Origin: an uncultured Prochlorococcus sp.
GTDB lineage: Bacteria; Cyanobacteriota; Cyanobacteriia; PCC-6307; Cyanobiaceae
Length of the DNA: 57,068 bases
Assembly: GCA_902535185.1 (NCBI GenBank)
Contig: CACAST010000002.1
Span: forward strand, 1 to 57,068
Direction: 5' to 3'
Shown here: positions 18,915 to 28,948 of the stretch, in pieces
Position numbering within the stretch: the stretch's first letter is position 1
Layout: each line of letters begins with the position of its first letter
Notes under the pieces: generated by a model
What the model was told of the DNA's origin: nothing
Seen by the model: the letters and a program-made list of their open reading frames with translations, nothing else
Database searches by the model: none
Translations under genes and position numbers: made by a program

Positions 18915-19337
18915 ATGTCTAATTCAAATTTCAGCAATAATCCTGGAAAAGAAAATTACAGAGGTCGTTCTAACAATGAAAGATCTAATTTCGGAGACAG
19001 ATCAGGCGTTAGGAGAGACGGAGGAGGATTCCGCATAAGATTAAGTGATAACGAAATGAAAGCTGTTAAGACAATACAGGAGACCTTTCAATTAAGGTCT
19101 ACCGTTGCAGTTTTAGGTTTCTCTGTTAGAACACTTAGCGAAATGATCAAAGACGAGAAATTGATTGAATCAATCAAAGAATATGCAAAAAACAATAAAA
19201 ACTCCTCGCCGAATAGACAATCACAAAATCCTTATGAAGAAAAGACAAAAACTGCTCCTGACCCCTTCGCAAGACCAGTAAAAGGTACATCAAATCAAGA
19301 AATCGAATCTAGCAAAGTAGAAGAGGATGTCAAATAA
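18915..19337 (+). CDS. Small basic protein with ribbon-helix-helix-like core
   Basis: 140 residues, not recognised as a characterised protein. The N-terminal 36 residues are rich in Asn, Arg, Gly and Ser (RGRSNNERSN, VRRDGGG). The core from about residue 38 reads FRIRLSDNEMKAVKTIQETF then LRSTVAVLGFSVRTLSEMI, a strand-helix-turn-helix order resembling MetJ/Arc ribbon-helix-helix proteins. The C-terminal 45 residues look disordered (SSPNRQSQNPYEEKTK). The last 11 bases overlap the trpS start, so translation of trpS is probably coupled to it. A nucleic-acid-binding role is an inference from the composition and fold pattern. Confidence 0.7.
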   Translation: MSNSNFSNNPGKENYRGRSNNERSNFGDRSGVRRDGGGFRIRLSDNEMKAVKTIQETFQLRSTVAVLGFSVRTLSEMIKDEKLIESIKEYAKNNKNSSPNRQSQNPYEEKTKTAPDPFARPVKGTSNQEIESSKVEEDVK

Positions 19338-20343
19338 AAAAAGAATTCTTTCAGGAGTTCAACCAACGGGTGATTTGCATATTGGAAATTGGCTTGGGGC
19401 AATTAATAATTGGGTGACACTTCAAAAGCAATATGAAACATTTTTATGCGTAGTTGATTTGCACGCAATCACAGCTTCATATAATCCCAAAGAATTATCT
19501 CAGAACACCATCTCTACTGCAGCTTTATACGTCGCATGTGGGATAGATCCCAATATATGCTCAATTTTTGTCCAAAGTCAGATTTCTGCACATTCAGAAC
19601 TTTGTTGGATATTAAATTGCATGACCCCAATAAATTGGATGGAAAGAATGATTCAATTCAAAGAAAAATCCATTCAACAGGGAAATAATGTGTCCATTGG
19701 ATTATTTGACTATCCGATCCTAATGGCTGCAGACATTCTTCTATATGACGCTGACTTTGTACCAGTAGGTGAGGATCAAAAACAACATCTTGAACTTGCC
19801 AGAGATATTGCACAACAGAGAATTAATGCCAGATTTAGTAAGGATAAAAATATTTTAAAAATCCCTCAACCAATAATCATGAAGAATGGATCAAAAATAA
19901 TGAGTTTAATTGATGGTTCAAAAAAGATGAGCAAAAGTGATCCTAATGAGGGCAGTCGTATTAACTTATTAGATTCGCCTGAAATAATTACAAAAAAAAT
20001 AAAAAGAGCAAAAAGTGATAGTTCTATTGGAATTGAATTTAACAATCCTGAAAGACCAGAATCTAAAAATCTTTTGATGATTTATTCAATATTATCTGGT
20101 AAAGAAATTTCTCAATGTGAAAAAGATTTTTCGGATACTGGATGGGGGACATTCAAAAAATTAATTACAGAACAACTTATTGAATCACTAGAACCTATTC
20201 AGAAAAAATACAAATTATTAATTAACGATCCCTATCAATTAAATAAAATCCTTGATGAAGGGAAGGAAAAAGCTGAAGATCTAGCAAATCAGACTTTAAA
20301 AAGAGTTAAATCAAAATTGGGATTTTTTGAAATGGAGAAGTAA
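19327..20343 (+). CDS. trpS: Tryptophanyl-tRNA synthetase
   Basis: Class I synthetase charging tRNA-Trp. The HIGH motif is HIGN (residues 18-21) in SGVQPTGDLHIGNWLGA and the KMSKS loop is present in DGSKKMSKSDP. Length 338 is normal. Its ATG lies inside the end of the preceding small gene, with AAGAGG upstream as a ribosome binding site in that gene's coding sequence. Confidence 0.97.
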   Translation: MSNKKRILSGVQPTGDLHIGNWLGAINNWVTLQKQYETFLCVVDLHAITASYNPKELSQNTISTAALYVACGIDPNICSIFVQSQISAHSELCWILNCMTPINWMERMIQFKEKSIQQGNNVSIGLFDYPILMAADILLYDADFVPVGEDQKQHLELARDIAQQRINARFSKDKNILKIPQPIIMKNGSKIMSLIDGSKKMSKSDPNEGSRINLLDSPEIITKKIKRAKSDSSIGIEFNNPERPESKNLLMIYSILSGKEISQCEKDFSDTGWGTFKKLITEQLIESLEPIQKKYKLLINDPYQLNKILDEGKEKAEDLANQTLKRVKSKLGFFEMEK

Positions 20344-20346
20344 ATT

Positions 20347-22263
20347 ATGCCAATAATCACCTTACCTGATGGTTCAAAAAAGATTTTCAAAAAATCTGTA
20401 ACCATTATAGAAATTGCCCAGAGCATAGGCGCTGGATTGGCTAAAGCAACAATTGCTGGGAAAGTAAATGATGTTCTTCTTGATGCAACTATTCCTATAA
20501 ATGAAGATTCCGAAGTTGTAATAATTACATCAAAAGATAAAGAAGGAATTGAAATAATTAGACATTCCTTTGCTCACCTTATTGGTCATGCAGTTAAACA
20601 AATTTACCCCAACATTAAAATGGCAATTGGGCCAGTAATTGAAGATGGTTTTTATTATGATATTTTTTCTGAATATAGATTTACTCCTGAAGATTTAATA
20701 AAAATCGAAAATAGAATTAATAAATTAATAAAAACAAACTATGACGTTGAAATTTTACAAGTTTCCAAAGAAGAGGCAATTAAAACTTTCAAAGAAAGAG
20801 ATGAGACTTTTAAATTAAGAATAATTGAAGAAATTCCTGATAAAGGTCTCATTAATTTATACAAACACCAGGAATATATCGATATGTGCAGAGGGCCTCA
20901 CGTGCCCAATACAAGACATTTGAGACACTTTAAATTAATTAAATTATCAGGTTCATACTGGAGAGGGAATAGTGAGAATGAATCATTACAGAGAATATAT
21001 GGAACTGCATGGGCAAAAGAAAAAGAACTAAATGACTACTTAACAAGAATTGAAGAAGCAGAAAAAAGGGATCATAGAAAACTTGGTAAAAAACATTCAC
21101 TATTTCATATACAAGAAGAATCACCAGGAATGATTTTTTGGCATCCAAATGGATGGACAATCTACCAAGTACTTGAAAAGTACATAAGAGAAATACTCAA
21201 AAAAAGTGATTATTTAGAAATTAAAACCCCACAAGCTGTTGATAAATCTCTTTGGGAAAAATCCGGTCATTGGGAAAAATTTAGAAACGATATGTTCACC
21301 ACTGCATCAGAAAATAGAACTTATGCAATTAAACCAATGAATTGTCCATGCCATATTCAAGTATTTAATCAAGGTTTAAAAAGTTATAAGGATTTACCTA
21401 TTCGTCTTGCCGAATTTGGTTCTTGTCACAGAAATGAGCCCTCTGGTGCACTACATGGCTTAATGAGAGTAAGAAACTTTACTCAAGATGATGCACACAT
21501 ATTTTGCACAGAAGAGCAAATTCAAGAAGAGGTATCAACTTTTATAGATCTTGTTTTCGAAGTTTATAAAACTTTTGGTTTTGATGAAATCATTATCAAA
21601 TTATCAACTCGTCCTGAAAAAAGGGTAGGTAGTGATGAGATTTGGGATAAATCAGAGGAGGCGCTTACCAAAGCTCTCGATAATAAGAACCTAAAATGGG
21701 AACTCCAACCAGGAGAGGGAGCTTTTTATGGTCCCAAAATAGAATTCTCCTTAAAAGATTGTCTTAATAGAGTTTGGCAATGCGGTACTATTCAGGTTGA
21801 TTTCTCAATGCCTATTAGATTGGATGCGACTTATGTAGATATTGATAATGAGAAAAGAAATCCAGTTATGCTTCATAGAGCAATTTTAGGGTCCTTTGAG
21901 AGATTTATCGGAATCTTAATTGAACAATATGAGGCAAAATTCCCAATTTGGCTTGCGCCTTATCAAATAATTTTATTGAGCATTACTGATAGAAATATTG
22001 AAAAGTGTTTAAAGTTTAATGAATTAATAAATAACAATGGTTACCGATCAAAAGTTGATGTTAGGAATGAAAAAATAGGATATAAAATAAGAGAGGCAAC
22101 TCTCGTGAGAGTTCCATTAATTGCAGTTATTGGCGATAAAGAAGAGGAAATTGACTCAGTCGCTTTAAGAGCTTTGGATGGAACAAATTTAGGAATTTTC
22201 GACCTACCTAATTTATACAAATTAATGGATGAATTAATTGAAAAAAAAGGGAGAATAGAATAA
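20347..22263 (+). CDS. thrS: Threonyl-tRNA synthetase
   Basis: Class II synthetase with an N-terminal TGS domain ([20 protein letters not shown], about residues 1-60), an editing domain containing [16 protein letters not shown] and [10 protein letters not shown], and the catalytic core with [10 protein letters not shown], where the Cys is a zinc ligand, and [24 protein letters not shown]. The anticodon domain ends near [21 protein letters not shown]. 638 residues, complete. Three bases after trpS, so one transcription unit is likely. Confidence 0.97.
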   Translation: MPIITLPDGSKKIFKKSVTIIEIAQSIGAGLAKATIAGKVNDVLLDATIPINEDSEVVIITSKDKEGIEIIRHSFAHLIGHAVKQIYPNIKMAIGPVIEDGFYYDIFSEYRFTPEDLIKIENRINKLIKTNYDVEILQVSKEEAIKTFKERDETFKLRIIEEIPDKGLINLYKHQEYIDMCRGPHVPNTRHLRHFKLIKLSGSYWRGNSENESLQRIYGTAWAKEKELNDYLTRIEEAEKRDHRKLGKKHSLFHIQEESPGMIFWHPNGWTIYQVLEKYIREILKKSDYLEIKTPQAVDKSLWEKSGHWEKFRNDMFTTASENRTYAIKPMNCPCHIQVFNQGLKSYKDLPIRLAEFGSCHRNEPSGALHGLMRVRNFTQDDAHIFCTEEQIQEEVSTFIDLVFEVYKTFGFDEIIIKLSTRPEKRVGSDEIWDKSEEALTKALDNKNLKWELQPGEGAFYGPKIEFSLKDCLNRVWQCGTIQVDFSMPIRLDATYVDIDNEKRNPVMLHRAILGSFERFIGILIEQYEAKFPIWLAPYQIILLSITDRNIEKCLKFNELINNNGYRSKVDVRNEKIGYKIREATLVRVPLIAVIGDKEEEIDSVALRALDGTNLGIFDLPNLYKLMDELIEKKGRIE

Positions 22264-22273
22264 TTTCGAGTAG

Positions 22274-23305
22274 ATGAATTTTCTGGCTTGTGATTTAGGA
22301 GGTACAAAGGTTCTTTTGGGAATATTCGAAAGAGTAATAAATGATTCGCCTAAATTGTTATTCAAAAAGAAATATGTATCTTCTGATTGGGATTCTTTCG
22401 AATTAATCCTAGAAGATTTTCTTAAAAATGAATGCAAAAATATTACCCATCCTTCTTCTGCATGTTTTGCTGTGGCTGGTCCTTTATCTAACAACAACGC
22501 AAAAATCATGAACTTATCATGGAATATTTCAGGAAATAAATTAAAAAATAAATTTAAATTTGAAAAATGCGAGCTAATTAATGATTTCGCAGTTCAAATT
22601 TATGGAATACCTTTTTTAAAAAAAAATCAATATTCAACTATCCAAAATGGATACCCTTCTGAAGGTTTTAACAATGATTTGCATGCCATTGTTGGAGCCG
22701 GTACTGGTTTAGGCATTGCAAGAGGTCTAATTTCAGGCAATAAAGTAAAAGTTCTAGCCAGCGAAGGAGGACACGTTGAATACTCTCCAAAGTCAAAATT
22801 AGAATGGGAATTAAAAATTTGGCTTAAGAATTATCTAAAAGTTGAAAGGATATCCTGTGAAAGAATTATTAGCGGCACTGGTTTATCAAGAATTGCCGAA
22901 TGGAGACTAAGCAAACCTGATGCCCAAAATCATCCCCTACAAAAATATTTAAATAAAATAAAAATTTTTGATGCTGCTAGAAAAGAACTACCTGAAAAAA
23001 TTTGTAATCTTTCAAAAAAAGGGGACCAAATAATGATTGAAGTTGAAAGTATTTGGTTAGGCGCTTATGCCTCTTTATTGGGAGATGTTGCTCTTCACGA
23101 GTTATGCTTTGGCGGGTTATGGATTTCTGGAGGAACCGCATCAAAGCATTTCAAAAACTTTAAATCAGATTTATTTTTAAAACAATTTTTCGACAAGGGA
23201 AGATTAAAAGATATTCTTAAAACAATACCTATTAAAGTAATTTCAGATGAAGAATTTGGACTTTTTAGTGCAGCCTGCAGAGCAAAAATGCTTTTAAAAG
23301 ATTAA
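22274..23305 (+). CDS. glk: Glucokinase
   Basis: Phosphorylates glucose to glucose-6-phosphate. The ATP-binding phosphate-1 motif LACDLGGTKVLLGIF is at the N-terminus, and ELINDFAVQIYGIP, VGAGTGLGIARG and SEGGHVEYSP follow in the order expected for the Glk/ROK-related family. 343 residues, typical. It lies 10 bases after thrS and 9 bases before thrB, so it is embedded in a plus-strand run of housekeeping genes. Together with glgA and glgB it belongs to carbohydrate storage and use. Confidence 0.92.
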   Translation: MNFLACDLGGTKVLLGIFERVINDSPKLLFKKKYVSSDWDSFELILEDFLKNECKNITHPSSACFAVAGPLSNNNAKIMNLSWNISGNKLKNKFKFEKCELINDFAVQIYGIPFLKKNQYSTIQNGYPSEGFNNDLHAIVGAGTGLGIARGLISGNKVKVLASEGGHVEYSPKSKLEWELKIWLKNYLKVERISCERIISGTGLSRIAEWRLSKPDAQNHPLQKYLNKIKIFDAARKELPEKICNLSKKGDQIMIEVESIWLGAYASLLGDVALHELCFGGLWISGGTASKHFKNFKSDLFLKQFFDKGRLKDILKTIPIKVISDEEFGLFSAACRAKMLLKD

Positions 23306-23314
23306 AAACAAAAA

Positions 23315-24262
23315 ATGTCTATTCCTGAAGTAGGTAAAAAAATAAGGGTAACAGTGCCTTCCACAACTGCCAATTTAGGGCCTGGATTCGATTGTCTTGG
23401 AGCAGCATTAGATTTATATAATGAGTTTATTTTTACAAGAATTGAAGGTGGTGGAGATAGATTTGATCTAATAATGGAAAGTACAGATGGTAATCATTTA
23501 AGAGGAGGACCTGAAAACTTAGTTTTTAGAGCAGCTCAGAAAGTATGGCAGAGCGCAAATATGGATCCTTTTGCACTTGAAGCAAGAGTTAAGTTGGCAG
23601 TGCCGCCTGCACGCGGGCTGGGAAGTAGTGCTACGGCAATAGTTGCCGGGCTGATCGGAGCAAATGCAATAATGAACTCTCCGTTGTCCAAAGAAAAACT
23701 CCTTGAACTTGCCATTGATATAGAAGGTCATCCTGATAATGTAGTTCCCTCTCTTCTGGGTGGGCTTTGTTTGACAGCCAGGTCTTCTTCTCAGAGATGG
23801 AGAATCATTAGATGTGATTGGCACGATTCAATTAAAGCTGTTGTAGCAATACCTGCAATTCGTCTAAGCACAAGTGAAGCAAGAAAGGTTATGCCCAAGA
23901 ATGTACCCATATCTGATGCAGTGACAAATATGGGGGCACTTACTTTGTTACTAAACGGCTTAAAAGCAGGAAATGCGGAACTTATAAAAGAGGGAATGTT
24001 TGATAAGCTACATGAACCCTACAGATGGAAACTAATTAAGGGTGGATTAGAAGTTAAAGATGCAGCACTAAATGCAGGTGCTCTTGGATGCGCAATTAGT
24101 GGGGCTGGGCCAAGTATCTTAGCTTTATGTAAAAAAGAAAATGGTAAAAACGTCAGTCAAGCCATGGTGAAAGCATGGGAGAAATTAGGTGTAGCTAGCA
24201 GAGCGCCGTTTTTAAACGTTCAAACAACCGGCAGTCAATCTTGCACTATCTCTGGTAAGTAG
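23315..24262 (+). CDS. thrB: Homoserine kinase
   Basis: GHMP kinase that phosphorylates homoserine on the way to threonine. N-terminal VPSTTANLGPGFDCLGAALDL and the ATP loop PPARGLGSSAT (residues 97-107) are clear, as is the C-terminal GALGCAISGAGPSILAL. 315 residues, normal. The segment encoding the ATP loop is strikingly GC-rich compared with everything around it (by my count 43 G/C in the 65 bases 23596-23660), using codons such as CGC, GCG and CTG that are rare elsewhere in this window. Confidence 0.96.
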   Translation: MSIPEVGKKIRVTVPSTTANLGPGFDCLGAALDLYNEFIFTRIEGGGDRFDLIMESTDGNHLRGGPENLVFRAAQKVWQSANMDPFALEARVKLAVPPARGLGSSATAIVAGLIGANAIMNSPLSKEKLLELAIDIEGHPDNVVPSLLGGLCLTARSSSQRWRIIRCDWHDSIKAVVAIPAIRLSTSEARKVMPKNVPISDAVTNMGALTLLLNGLKAGNAELIKEGMFDKLHEPYRWKLIKGGLEVKDAALNAGALGCAISGAGPSILALCKKENGKNVSQAMVKAWEKLGVASRAPFLNVQTTGSQSCTISGK

Positions 24263-24341
24263 TTTTACTTAGACATTTTTAATGTTATAGTCTCAAGCTA
24301 GTACAACTTCAACTAGAATAAAAAAATTATTCATTACATAA

Positions 24342-25883
24342 ATGAATTTAGAATCTTTTCCTTGGCTATCATCTATTGTTTTACTGCCTTTAATTGGGGC
24401 ATTCATAATGCCTTTCTTGAATTCAAGAGAAGGAGAAGATAATACACTCCCTAGAAATATCTCATTAAGTTTTTTATTTATAGATCTTTTACTAATAATC
24501 GGCGTCCTTTTTCAAAAATTCAATACTTCAGATAGCTCTTTACAACTGGTAGAAAGAGCTTCTTGGTTACCATCAATAGGCTTAGAGTGGTCTCTTGGAG
24601 TAGATGGGTTATCTGCGCCCTTAATAGCTTTGAGTGGGTTAATTACATTTTTATCAGCTGCGGCTAGTTGGAAAATTAAGAAAAAATCAAATTTATATTT
24701 TGCTCTTTTATTAGTCCAAGCTTCAGCACAGGCACTAGTTTTCCTTTCTCAAGATTTCCTATTATTTTTCTTAGCATGGGAACTTGAATTAGTTCCGGTA
24801 TATCTTCTAATTGCGATTTGGGGAGGGAAAAAGAAATTATATGCTGCCACTAAATTCATTCTTTATACAGCTTTAGCTTCTTTATTAATACTCATAAGTG
24901 GGTTAGCGCTTGCCTTGAGTGGTGATACATTTACTTTAAATATTACCGATTTAACTAATAAACATGTTACTGGCAGCCTAGCTTTATTATCATATCTAGG
25001 ATTTTTAATTGGTTTTGGAGTAAAACTTCCTATCTTTCCATTACATACTTGGTTACCAGATGCACATGGAGAGGCTAATGCTCCAGTTTCAATGTTACTC
25101 GCTGGAATACTCTTAAAAATGGGAGGTTATGCCCTCTTAAGATTCAATGTTCAGATACTACCTGAGGTTCATCTTCAAATAGCACCTGCGTTAATTATTC
25201 TTGGAATCATTAATATTATTTATGGAGCTCTTAATGCATTTGCACAAGATAATGTTAAAAGGCGAATTGCATGTAGCTCTGTGAGTCATATGGGTTTTGT
25301 TCTATTAGGGATTGGAGCAGTAGATGCTTTAGGTATAAGTGGAGCAATGCTTCAAATGATAAGTCACGGACTCATAGCAGCAGCTATGTTTTTTGTTACG
25401 GGTTCATTTTATGAAAGAACAAATACTCTTTCGATACCAAATATGGGTGGTTTAGCAAAAGTCCTGCCAATAACATTTGCTTTTTTCTTGGCAAGTTCTT
25501 TAGCCTCTCTAGCATTACCTGGGATGAGCGGATTTATAAGTGAAATAACTGTATTTTTAGGGATTACTAGTCAAGAAGGGTTCAGCTCTATCTTTAGATC
25601 GATCACTATTCTTATTGCAGCTATAGGTTTAGTACTAACACCAATATATCTACTATCAATGTGTAGAAGAGTATTCTTTGGCCCCAGAATTCCCGCACTA
25701 GCAACAGTCAAAGAGATGAATGGTCGAGAATTGACCATTGGGTTCAGCTTATTATTGCCTACTTTAGTAATAGGTTTTTGGCCAAAAATTGCTATAAATT
25801 TATACGAATCTTCAACGAATGCTCTCAGTCAGCAGCTGACCCTAGCTAAATTAGTAGGATTAATACCAACTCTAGTAAATTAG
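24342..25883 (+). CDS. ndhD: NAD(P)H-quinone oxidoreductase chain 4 (NdhD)
   Basis: Proton-pumping antiporter-like subunit of the cyanobacterial NDH-1 complex in the thylakoid membrane, used in respiration and cyclic electron flow. About 14 hydrophobic segments are visible. Conserved stretches are LVWELE-like [39 protein letters not shown] and [14 protein letters not shown]. 513 residues; the ATG directly follows an in-frame TAA, so the start is fixed. The NdhD1 versus other NdhD class cannot be decided by eye. Confidence 0.95.
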   Translation: MNLESFPWLSSIVLLPLIGAFIMPFLNSREGEDNTLPRNISLSFLFIDLLLIIGVLFQKFNTSDSSLQLVERASWLPSIGLEWSLGVDGLSAPLIALSGLITFLSAAASWKIKKKSNLYFALLLVQASAQALVFLSQDFLLFFLAWELELVPVYLLIAIWGGKKKLYAATKFILYTALASLLILISGLALALSGDTFTLNITDLTNKHVTGSLALLSYLGFLIGFGVKLPIFPLHTWLPDAHGEANAPVSMLLAGILLKMGGYALLRFNVQILPEVHLQIAPALIILGIINIIYGALNAFAQDNVKRRIACSSVSHMGFVLLGIGAVDALGISGAMLQMISHGLIAAAMFFVTGSFYERTNTLSIPNMGGLAKVLPITFAFFLASSLASLALPGMSGFISEITVFLGITSQEGFSSIFRSITILIAAIGLVLTPIYLLSMCRRVFFGPRIPALATVKEMNGRELTIGFSLLLPTLVIGFWPKIAINLYESSTNALSQQLTLAKLVGLIPTLVN

Positions 25884-25896
25884 ATTACTTTAAGAA

Positions 25897-27984
25897 ATGG
25901 ATACCTCAATTTTTAAATATGGAGAATTACCAGAGTTTAAAAAATTTACTCCTGAAAGAATTAGTAATCAATTCCCATTTGTACTAGAAAAAATAGCTGA
26001 AGATTTTAAAAACATAGAGAAAAATTTATCTAATTATTTGGTTGAAAATGATTTAACTTGGGATAAGGTAATAAATCCCCTAAATGAAGTCAATGAAATT
26101 CTTAGATGGAGTTGGGGAGTAATAAGTCACCTAAATGCAGTAAATAATTCTGAAAGTCTTAGAGACATTTATTCAAAGTTTCTTCCAGAAATTATTAGCT
26201 TGAGCAATAAATTCGGACAAAGTAAAATAATTTACAATTCTTTAGTCAAGCTTAAAGAGACAAATAACTTTGATCAAATCAAAAACAGAATTTTGGATAA
26301 AGAAATTCTTGAAATGCAACATAGAGGAATTTCACTACAAAAGAATGATCAAGAAGAATTTAATATCATTTCAGAAAAGCTCGGAAAGCTATCAACAGAC
26401 TTCAGCAATAATGTTCTTGATGCAACTAATAAATGGTTTTTAATATTAAATAAAAAATCTGAAGTCGATGGTCTTCCTGAACGAGTGCTTGAATTGATGG
26501 CAATTTCTGCACATAATCACTTAAAAAAGGATGACGAAGTTGATATTAAAAATGGTCCCTGGAAATTAAGTCTAGATATTCCAACTTATACTTCATTCAT
26601 GACATATGCCACTGATCGTAACCTTAGAGAAAAACTCTATAAGGCATTCGTTGGTAGAGCATCTAAAGGGGAAAAAAATAATACTCATATTATTGAAGAT
26701 ATTTTATCTCTTAGAACTAGACAGGCTAATCTTCTCGGTTATAAAAGTTGGGCAGAACTAAGTTTGTCAACGAAAATGGCCAAAGAAATTAAAAATGTTG
26801 AAAACCTTTTAGAAGAATTGAGAGAACCAGCATTCAAAACTGCAAAAATCGAATTAGAAGTGCTCGAAAAGTTTTCTCAAGCTCATGGGTTTCCAAAATC
26901 GCAGAATATCCAGCCATGGGATATTAGTTATTGGGCAGAACTTCTTAGAAAGGAAAAGCTTAATTTGGATCAAGAGTCTTTGAGACCTTGGTTCCCACTA
27001 AATGATGTTTTGCAGGGTTTATTTAAATTAAGCGAAAAGCTTTTTGAAATTAAAGTAGTAGAGGCAACTTGTGAAGCACCTCTTTGGAATGATGACGTTT
27101 TATTTTTTAATATCCTAAATGAAGAGGGTAATAAAATAGCATCTTTTTACCTCGATCCATATTCTCGACCTGAATCAAAGAGAGGAGGGGCCTGGATGGA
27201 TGAATGTTTGAATAAAAATAATATCGGCAAAAAGACTCTCCCTGTAGCTTATCTTGTTTGTAATCAAACTCCACCATCAAAAGATAAACCAAGTTTGATG
27301 AGTTTTGAAGAAGTTCAAACATTGTTCCATGAATTTGGTCATGGTCTTCAACACATGCTTACTACTGTAAATCTTCCTCAAGCAGCTGGTATCAATAATG
27401 TTGAATGGGATGCAGTCGAACTTCCAAGTCAATTTATGGAAAACTGGTGTTTCCACAAAAACACACTTTTGAATATTGCTAAGCACTATAAAACAGGTGA
27501 AAAATTATCCGACGAAAATTTCGAAAAGCTCCTAAAGAATAGAACTTTTAATTGTGGTATGGCTACTCTTAGACAACTACATTTTGCGATAACAGACCTC
27601 AGATTACACAGTAGTATTGAAAAAAACGAAGATAAAACAGCTGATGAAATTAGAAGAGAAATTGCACAACAAACTACTGTAATTGAACCAATTCAAGAAG
27701 ATCAATTTCTTTGTTGTTTTAGTCATATATTTGCGGGCGGATATTCTGCGGGATATTACTCATATAAATGGGCTGAGGTTCTGAGTGCTGATGCATTTTC
27801 AATGTTTGAAGAAGCTGATCTAGAAAACTCTGAAGATTTAAAGTTAATAGGAAAGAAATTTAAAGATACAATACTTAGTCTTGGTGGAAGCTTACCTCCA
27901 TTAGACATATTTAAACTTTTCAGGGGAAGAGAGCCTCAAACAGATCCTTTAATAAGACACTTGGGTCTATCTGGAACTATATAA
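25897..27984 (+). CDS. prlC: M3 family oligopeptidase
   Basis: Cytoplasmic zinc metallopeptidase that degrades short peptides, including cleaved signal peptides. The zinc motif HEFGHGLQHML lies near residue 480, with the third ligand Glu in NVEWDAVELPSQF. The C-terminal substrate region contains FAGGYSAGYYSYKWAEVLSADAF. 695 residues, as in oligopeptidase A. It is 13 bases after ndhD, and its last 8 bases overlap the 3' end of the convergent lipase-like gene. Confidence 0.94.
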   Translation: MDTSIFKYGELPEFKKFTPERISNQFPFVLEKIAEDFKNIEKNLSNYLVENDLTWDKVINPLNEVNEILRWSWGVISHLNAVNNSESLRDIYSKFLPEIISLSNKFGQSKIIYNSLVKLKETNNFDQIKNRILDKEILEMQHRGISLQKNDQEEFNIISEKLGKLSTDFSNNVLDATNKWFLILNKKSEVDGLPERVLELMAISAHNHLKKDDEVDIKNGPWKLSLDIPTYTSFMTYATDRNLREKLYKAFVGRASKGEKNNTHIIEDILSLRTRQANLLGYKSWAELSLSTKMAKEIKNVENLLEELREPAFKTAKIELEVLEKFSQAHGFPKSQNIQPWDISYWAELLRKEKLNLDQESLRPWFPLNDVLQGLFKLSEKLFEIKVVEATCEAPLWNDDVLFFNILNEEGNKIASFYLDPYSRPESKRGGAWMDECLNKNNIGKKTLPVAYLVCNQTPPSKDKPSLMSFEEVQTLFHEFGHGLQHMLTTVNLPQAAGINNVEWDAVELPSQFMENWCFHKNTLLNIAKHYKTGEKLSDENFEKLLKNRTFNCGMATLRQLHFAITDLRLHSSIEKNEDKTADEIRREIAQQTTVIEPIQEDQFLCCFSHIFAGGYSAGYYSYKWAEVLSADAFSMFEEADLENSEDLKLIGKKFKDTILSLGGSLPPLDIFKLFRGREPQTDPLIRHLGLSGTI

Positions 27985-28570
27985 TAATTTCATCGATTAT
28001 TTTTTTAACCACAGATTTATTTCTTACAAGATTTCTATGTTTATATACTTTTACTGATATTTTTTTTCCAAAATTTAAATTTGTCCACCAGCTTGGGAAA
28101 ACCATTAGATCCCAATAAGTAAAAAAATTTACGCACTCGATATTATCAAGAAAAAAATCATTATCAGAAAGTTCTCTCAAAAATTTACTATTTATTTTCA
28201 TTTCTGATATTCCTTTAAAAGGGTATTTAGGTATTAATTGAGCCATCAAAGTTCCTTTGTGAGGGGAACCCACAGATATCAATCTTCTTGTTCTTTTATA
28301 TCCATTAAATTTTTGAAGCCAGTACCTACCAATTATTCCTCCCATAGAAAATCCTAAAATATCTATTTCTTTTTCTAAACCATATTTCTCTAAAATCAAT
28401 TCGTTTAATTTATTAGTCAAATCAAGAATTGAAGTCATTCCATATGAATGCTTAAGAGTTGGAGCAAAATATTCAATGCCAATATCATCAAGTTTTGAGG
28501 TAATAGAAGAAAAAATACTTGAAGTATTCCAAAGTCCATGAATCAATAAAATAGGGTTTCTATTTTCCAT
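27977..28570 (-). CDS. Small alpha/beta hydrolase (lipase-like)
   Basis: 197-residue lipase/acyl-hydrolase-like protein. NPILLIHGLWNTSSIF carries the oxyanion HG motif, and the nucleophile elbow is GFSMGG with Ser75. SVGSPHKGTLMAQL is typical of bacterial lipases. A candidate Asp (YWDLMVFP) and His (YKHRNLV) complete a triad near the C-terminus. The track starts at TTG 28588; I prefer ATG 28570, which lies 4 bases after the folB stop and directly before the first strand. No signal peptide. Substrate unknown. Confidence 0.83.
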   Translation of the reverse strand: MENRNPILLIHGLWNTSSIFSSITSKLDDIGIEYFAPTLKHSYGMTSILDLTNKLNELILEKYGLEKEIDILGFSMGGIIGRYWLQKFNGYKRTRRLISVGSPHKGTLMAQLIPKYPFKGISEMKINSKFLRELSDNDFFLDNIECVNFFTYWDLMVFPSWWTNLNFGKKISVKVYKHRNLVRNKSVVKKIIDEIII

Positions 28571-28574
28571 TACG

Positions 28575-28937
28575 TCAATTATTTTCAAGAACTCTTACTA
28601 TTGAGACATTCCCATCAAAACCAATAATTGGGGGATTACATTTTGTCAAAATAATTTTAATTTTAGAAAGTTTAAATTCCTGATCAATGATTTCTAAAAT
28701 TGCTTTTGAGTATTTTTCGATTGTAAAACAATATATTTTTTTTGATTGATTTTTTAAAATTTCAACTAATTTTGAATAGTCAACTGTTTTTTTAATATCA
28801 TCATTTGAAGTGCATATTTCAAAGTCAGTCCACAAAAATATATCCAAACTAAATAGTTGTCCTAATTCCCTTTCTTCATCAAGAACGCCAACTCTAGCCC
28901 AAAGTTTAATATTCTCAATTTTTAAAAAAGTTTCCAT
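28575..28937 (-). CDS. folB: Dihydroneopterin aldolase
   Basis: Folate pathway enzyme that splits 7,8-dihydroneopterin. 120 residues with the family start FLKIENIKLWARVGVLDEERELGQLFSLDIFLW and the later VDYSKLVEILKNQSK and TIEKYSKAILEIID stretches, and KCNPPIIG near the end. It is 11 bases downstream of proA and 4 bases upstream of the lipase-like gene, in a minus-strand operon. Confidence 0.93.
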   Translation of the reverse strand: METFLKIENIKLWARVGVLDEERELGQLFSLDIFLWTDFEICTSNDDIKKTVDYSKLVEILKNQSKKIYCFTIEKYSKAILEIIDQEFKLSKIKIILTKCNPPIIGFDGNVSIVRVLENN

Positions 28938-28948
28938 CTTTAAAAGTT

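Noticed and set aside
23519-23824. 101-residue minus-strand ORF opposite thrB
   Set aside because: It exists because the GC-rich patch lowers the stop codon frequency; no domain is visible.
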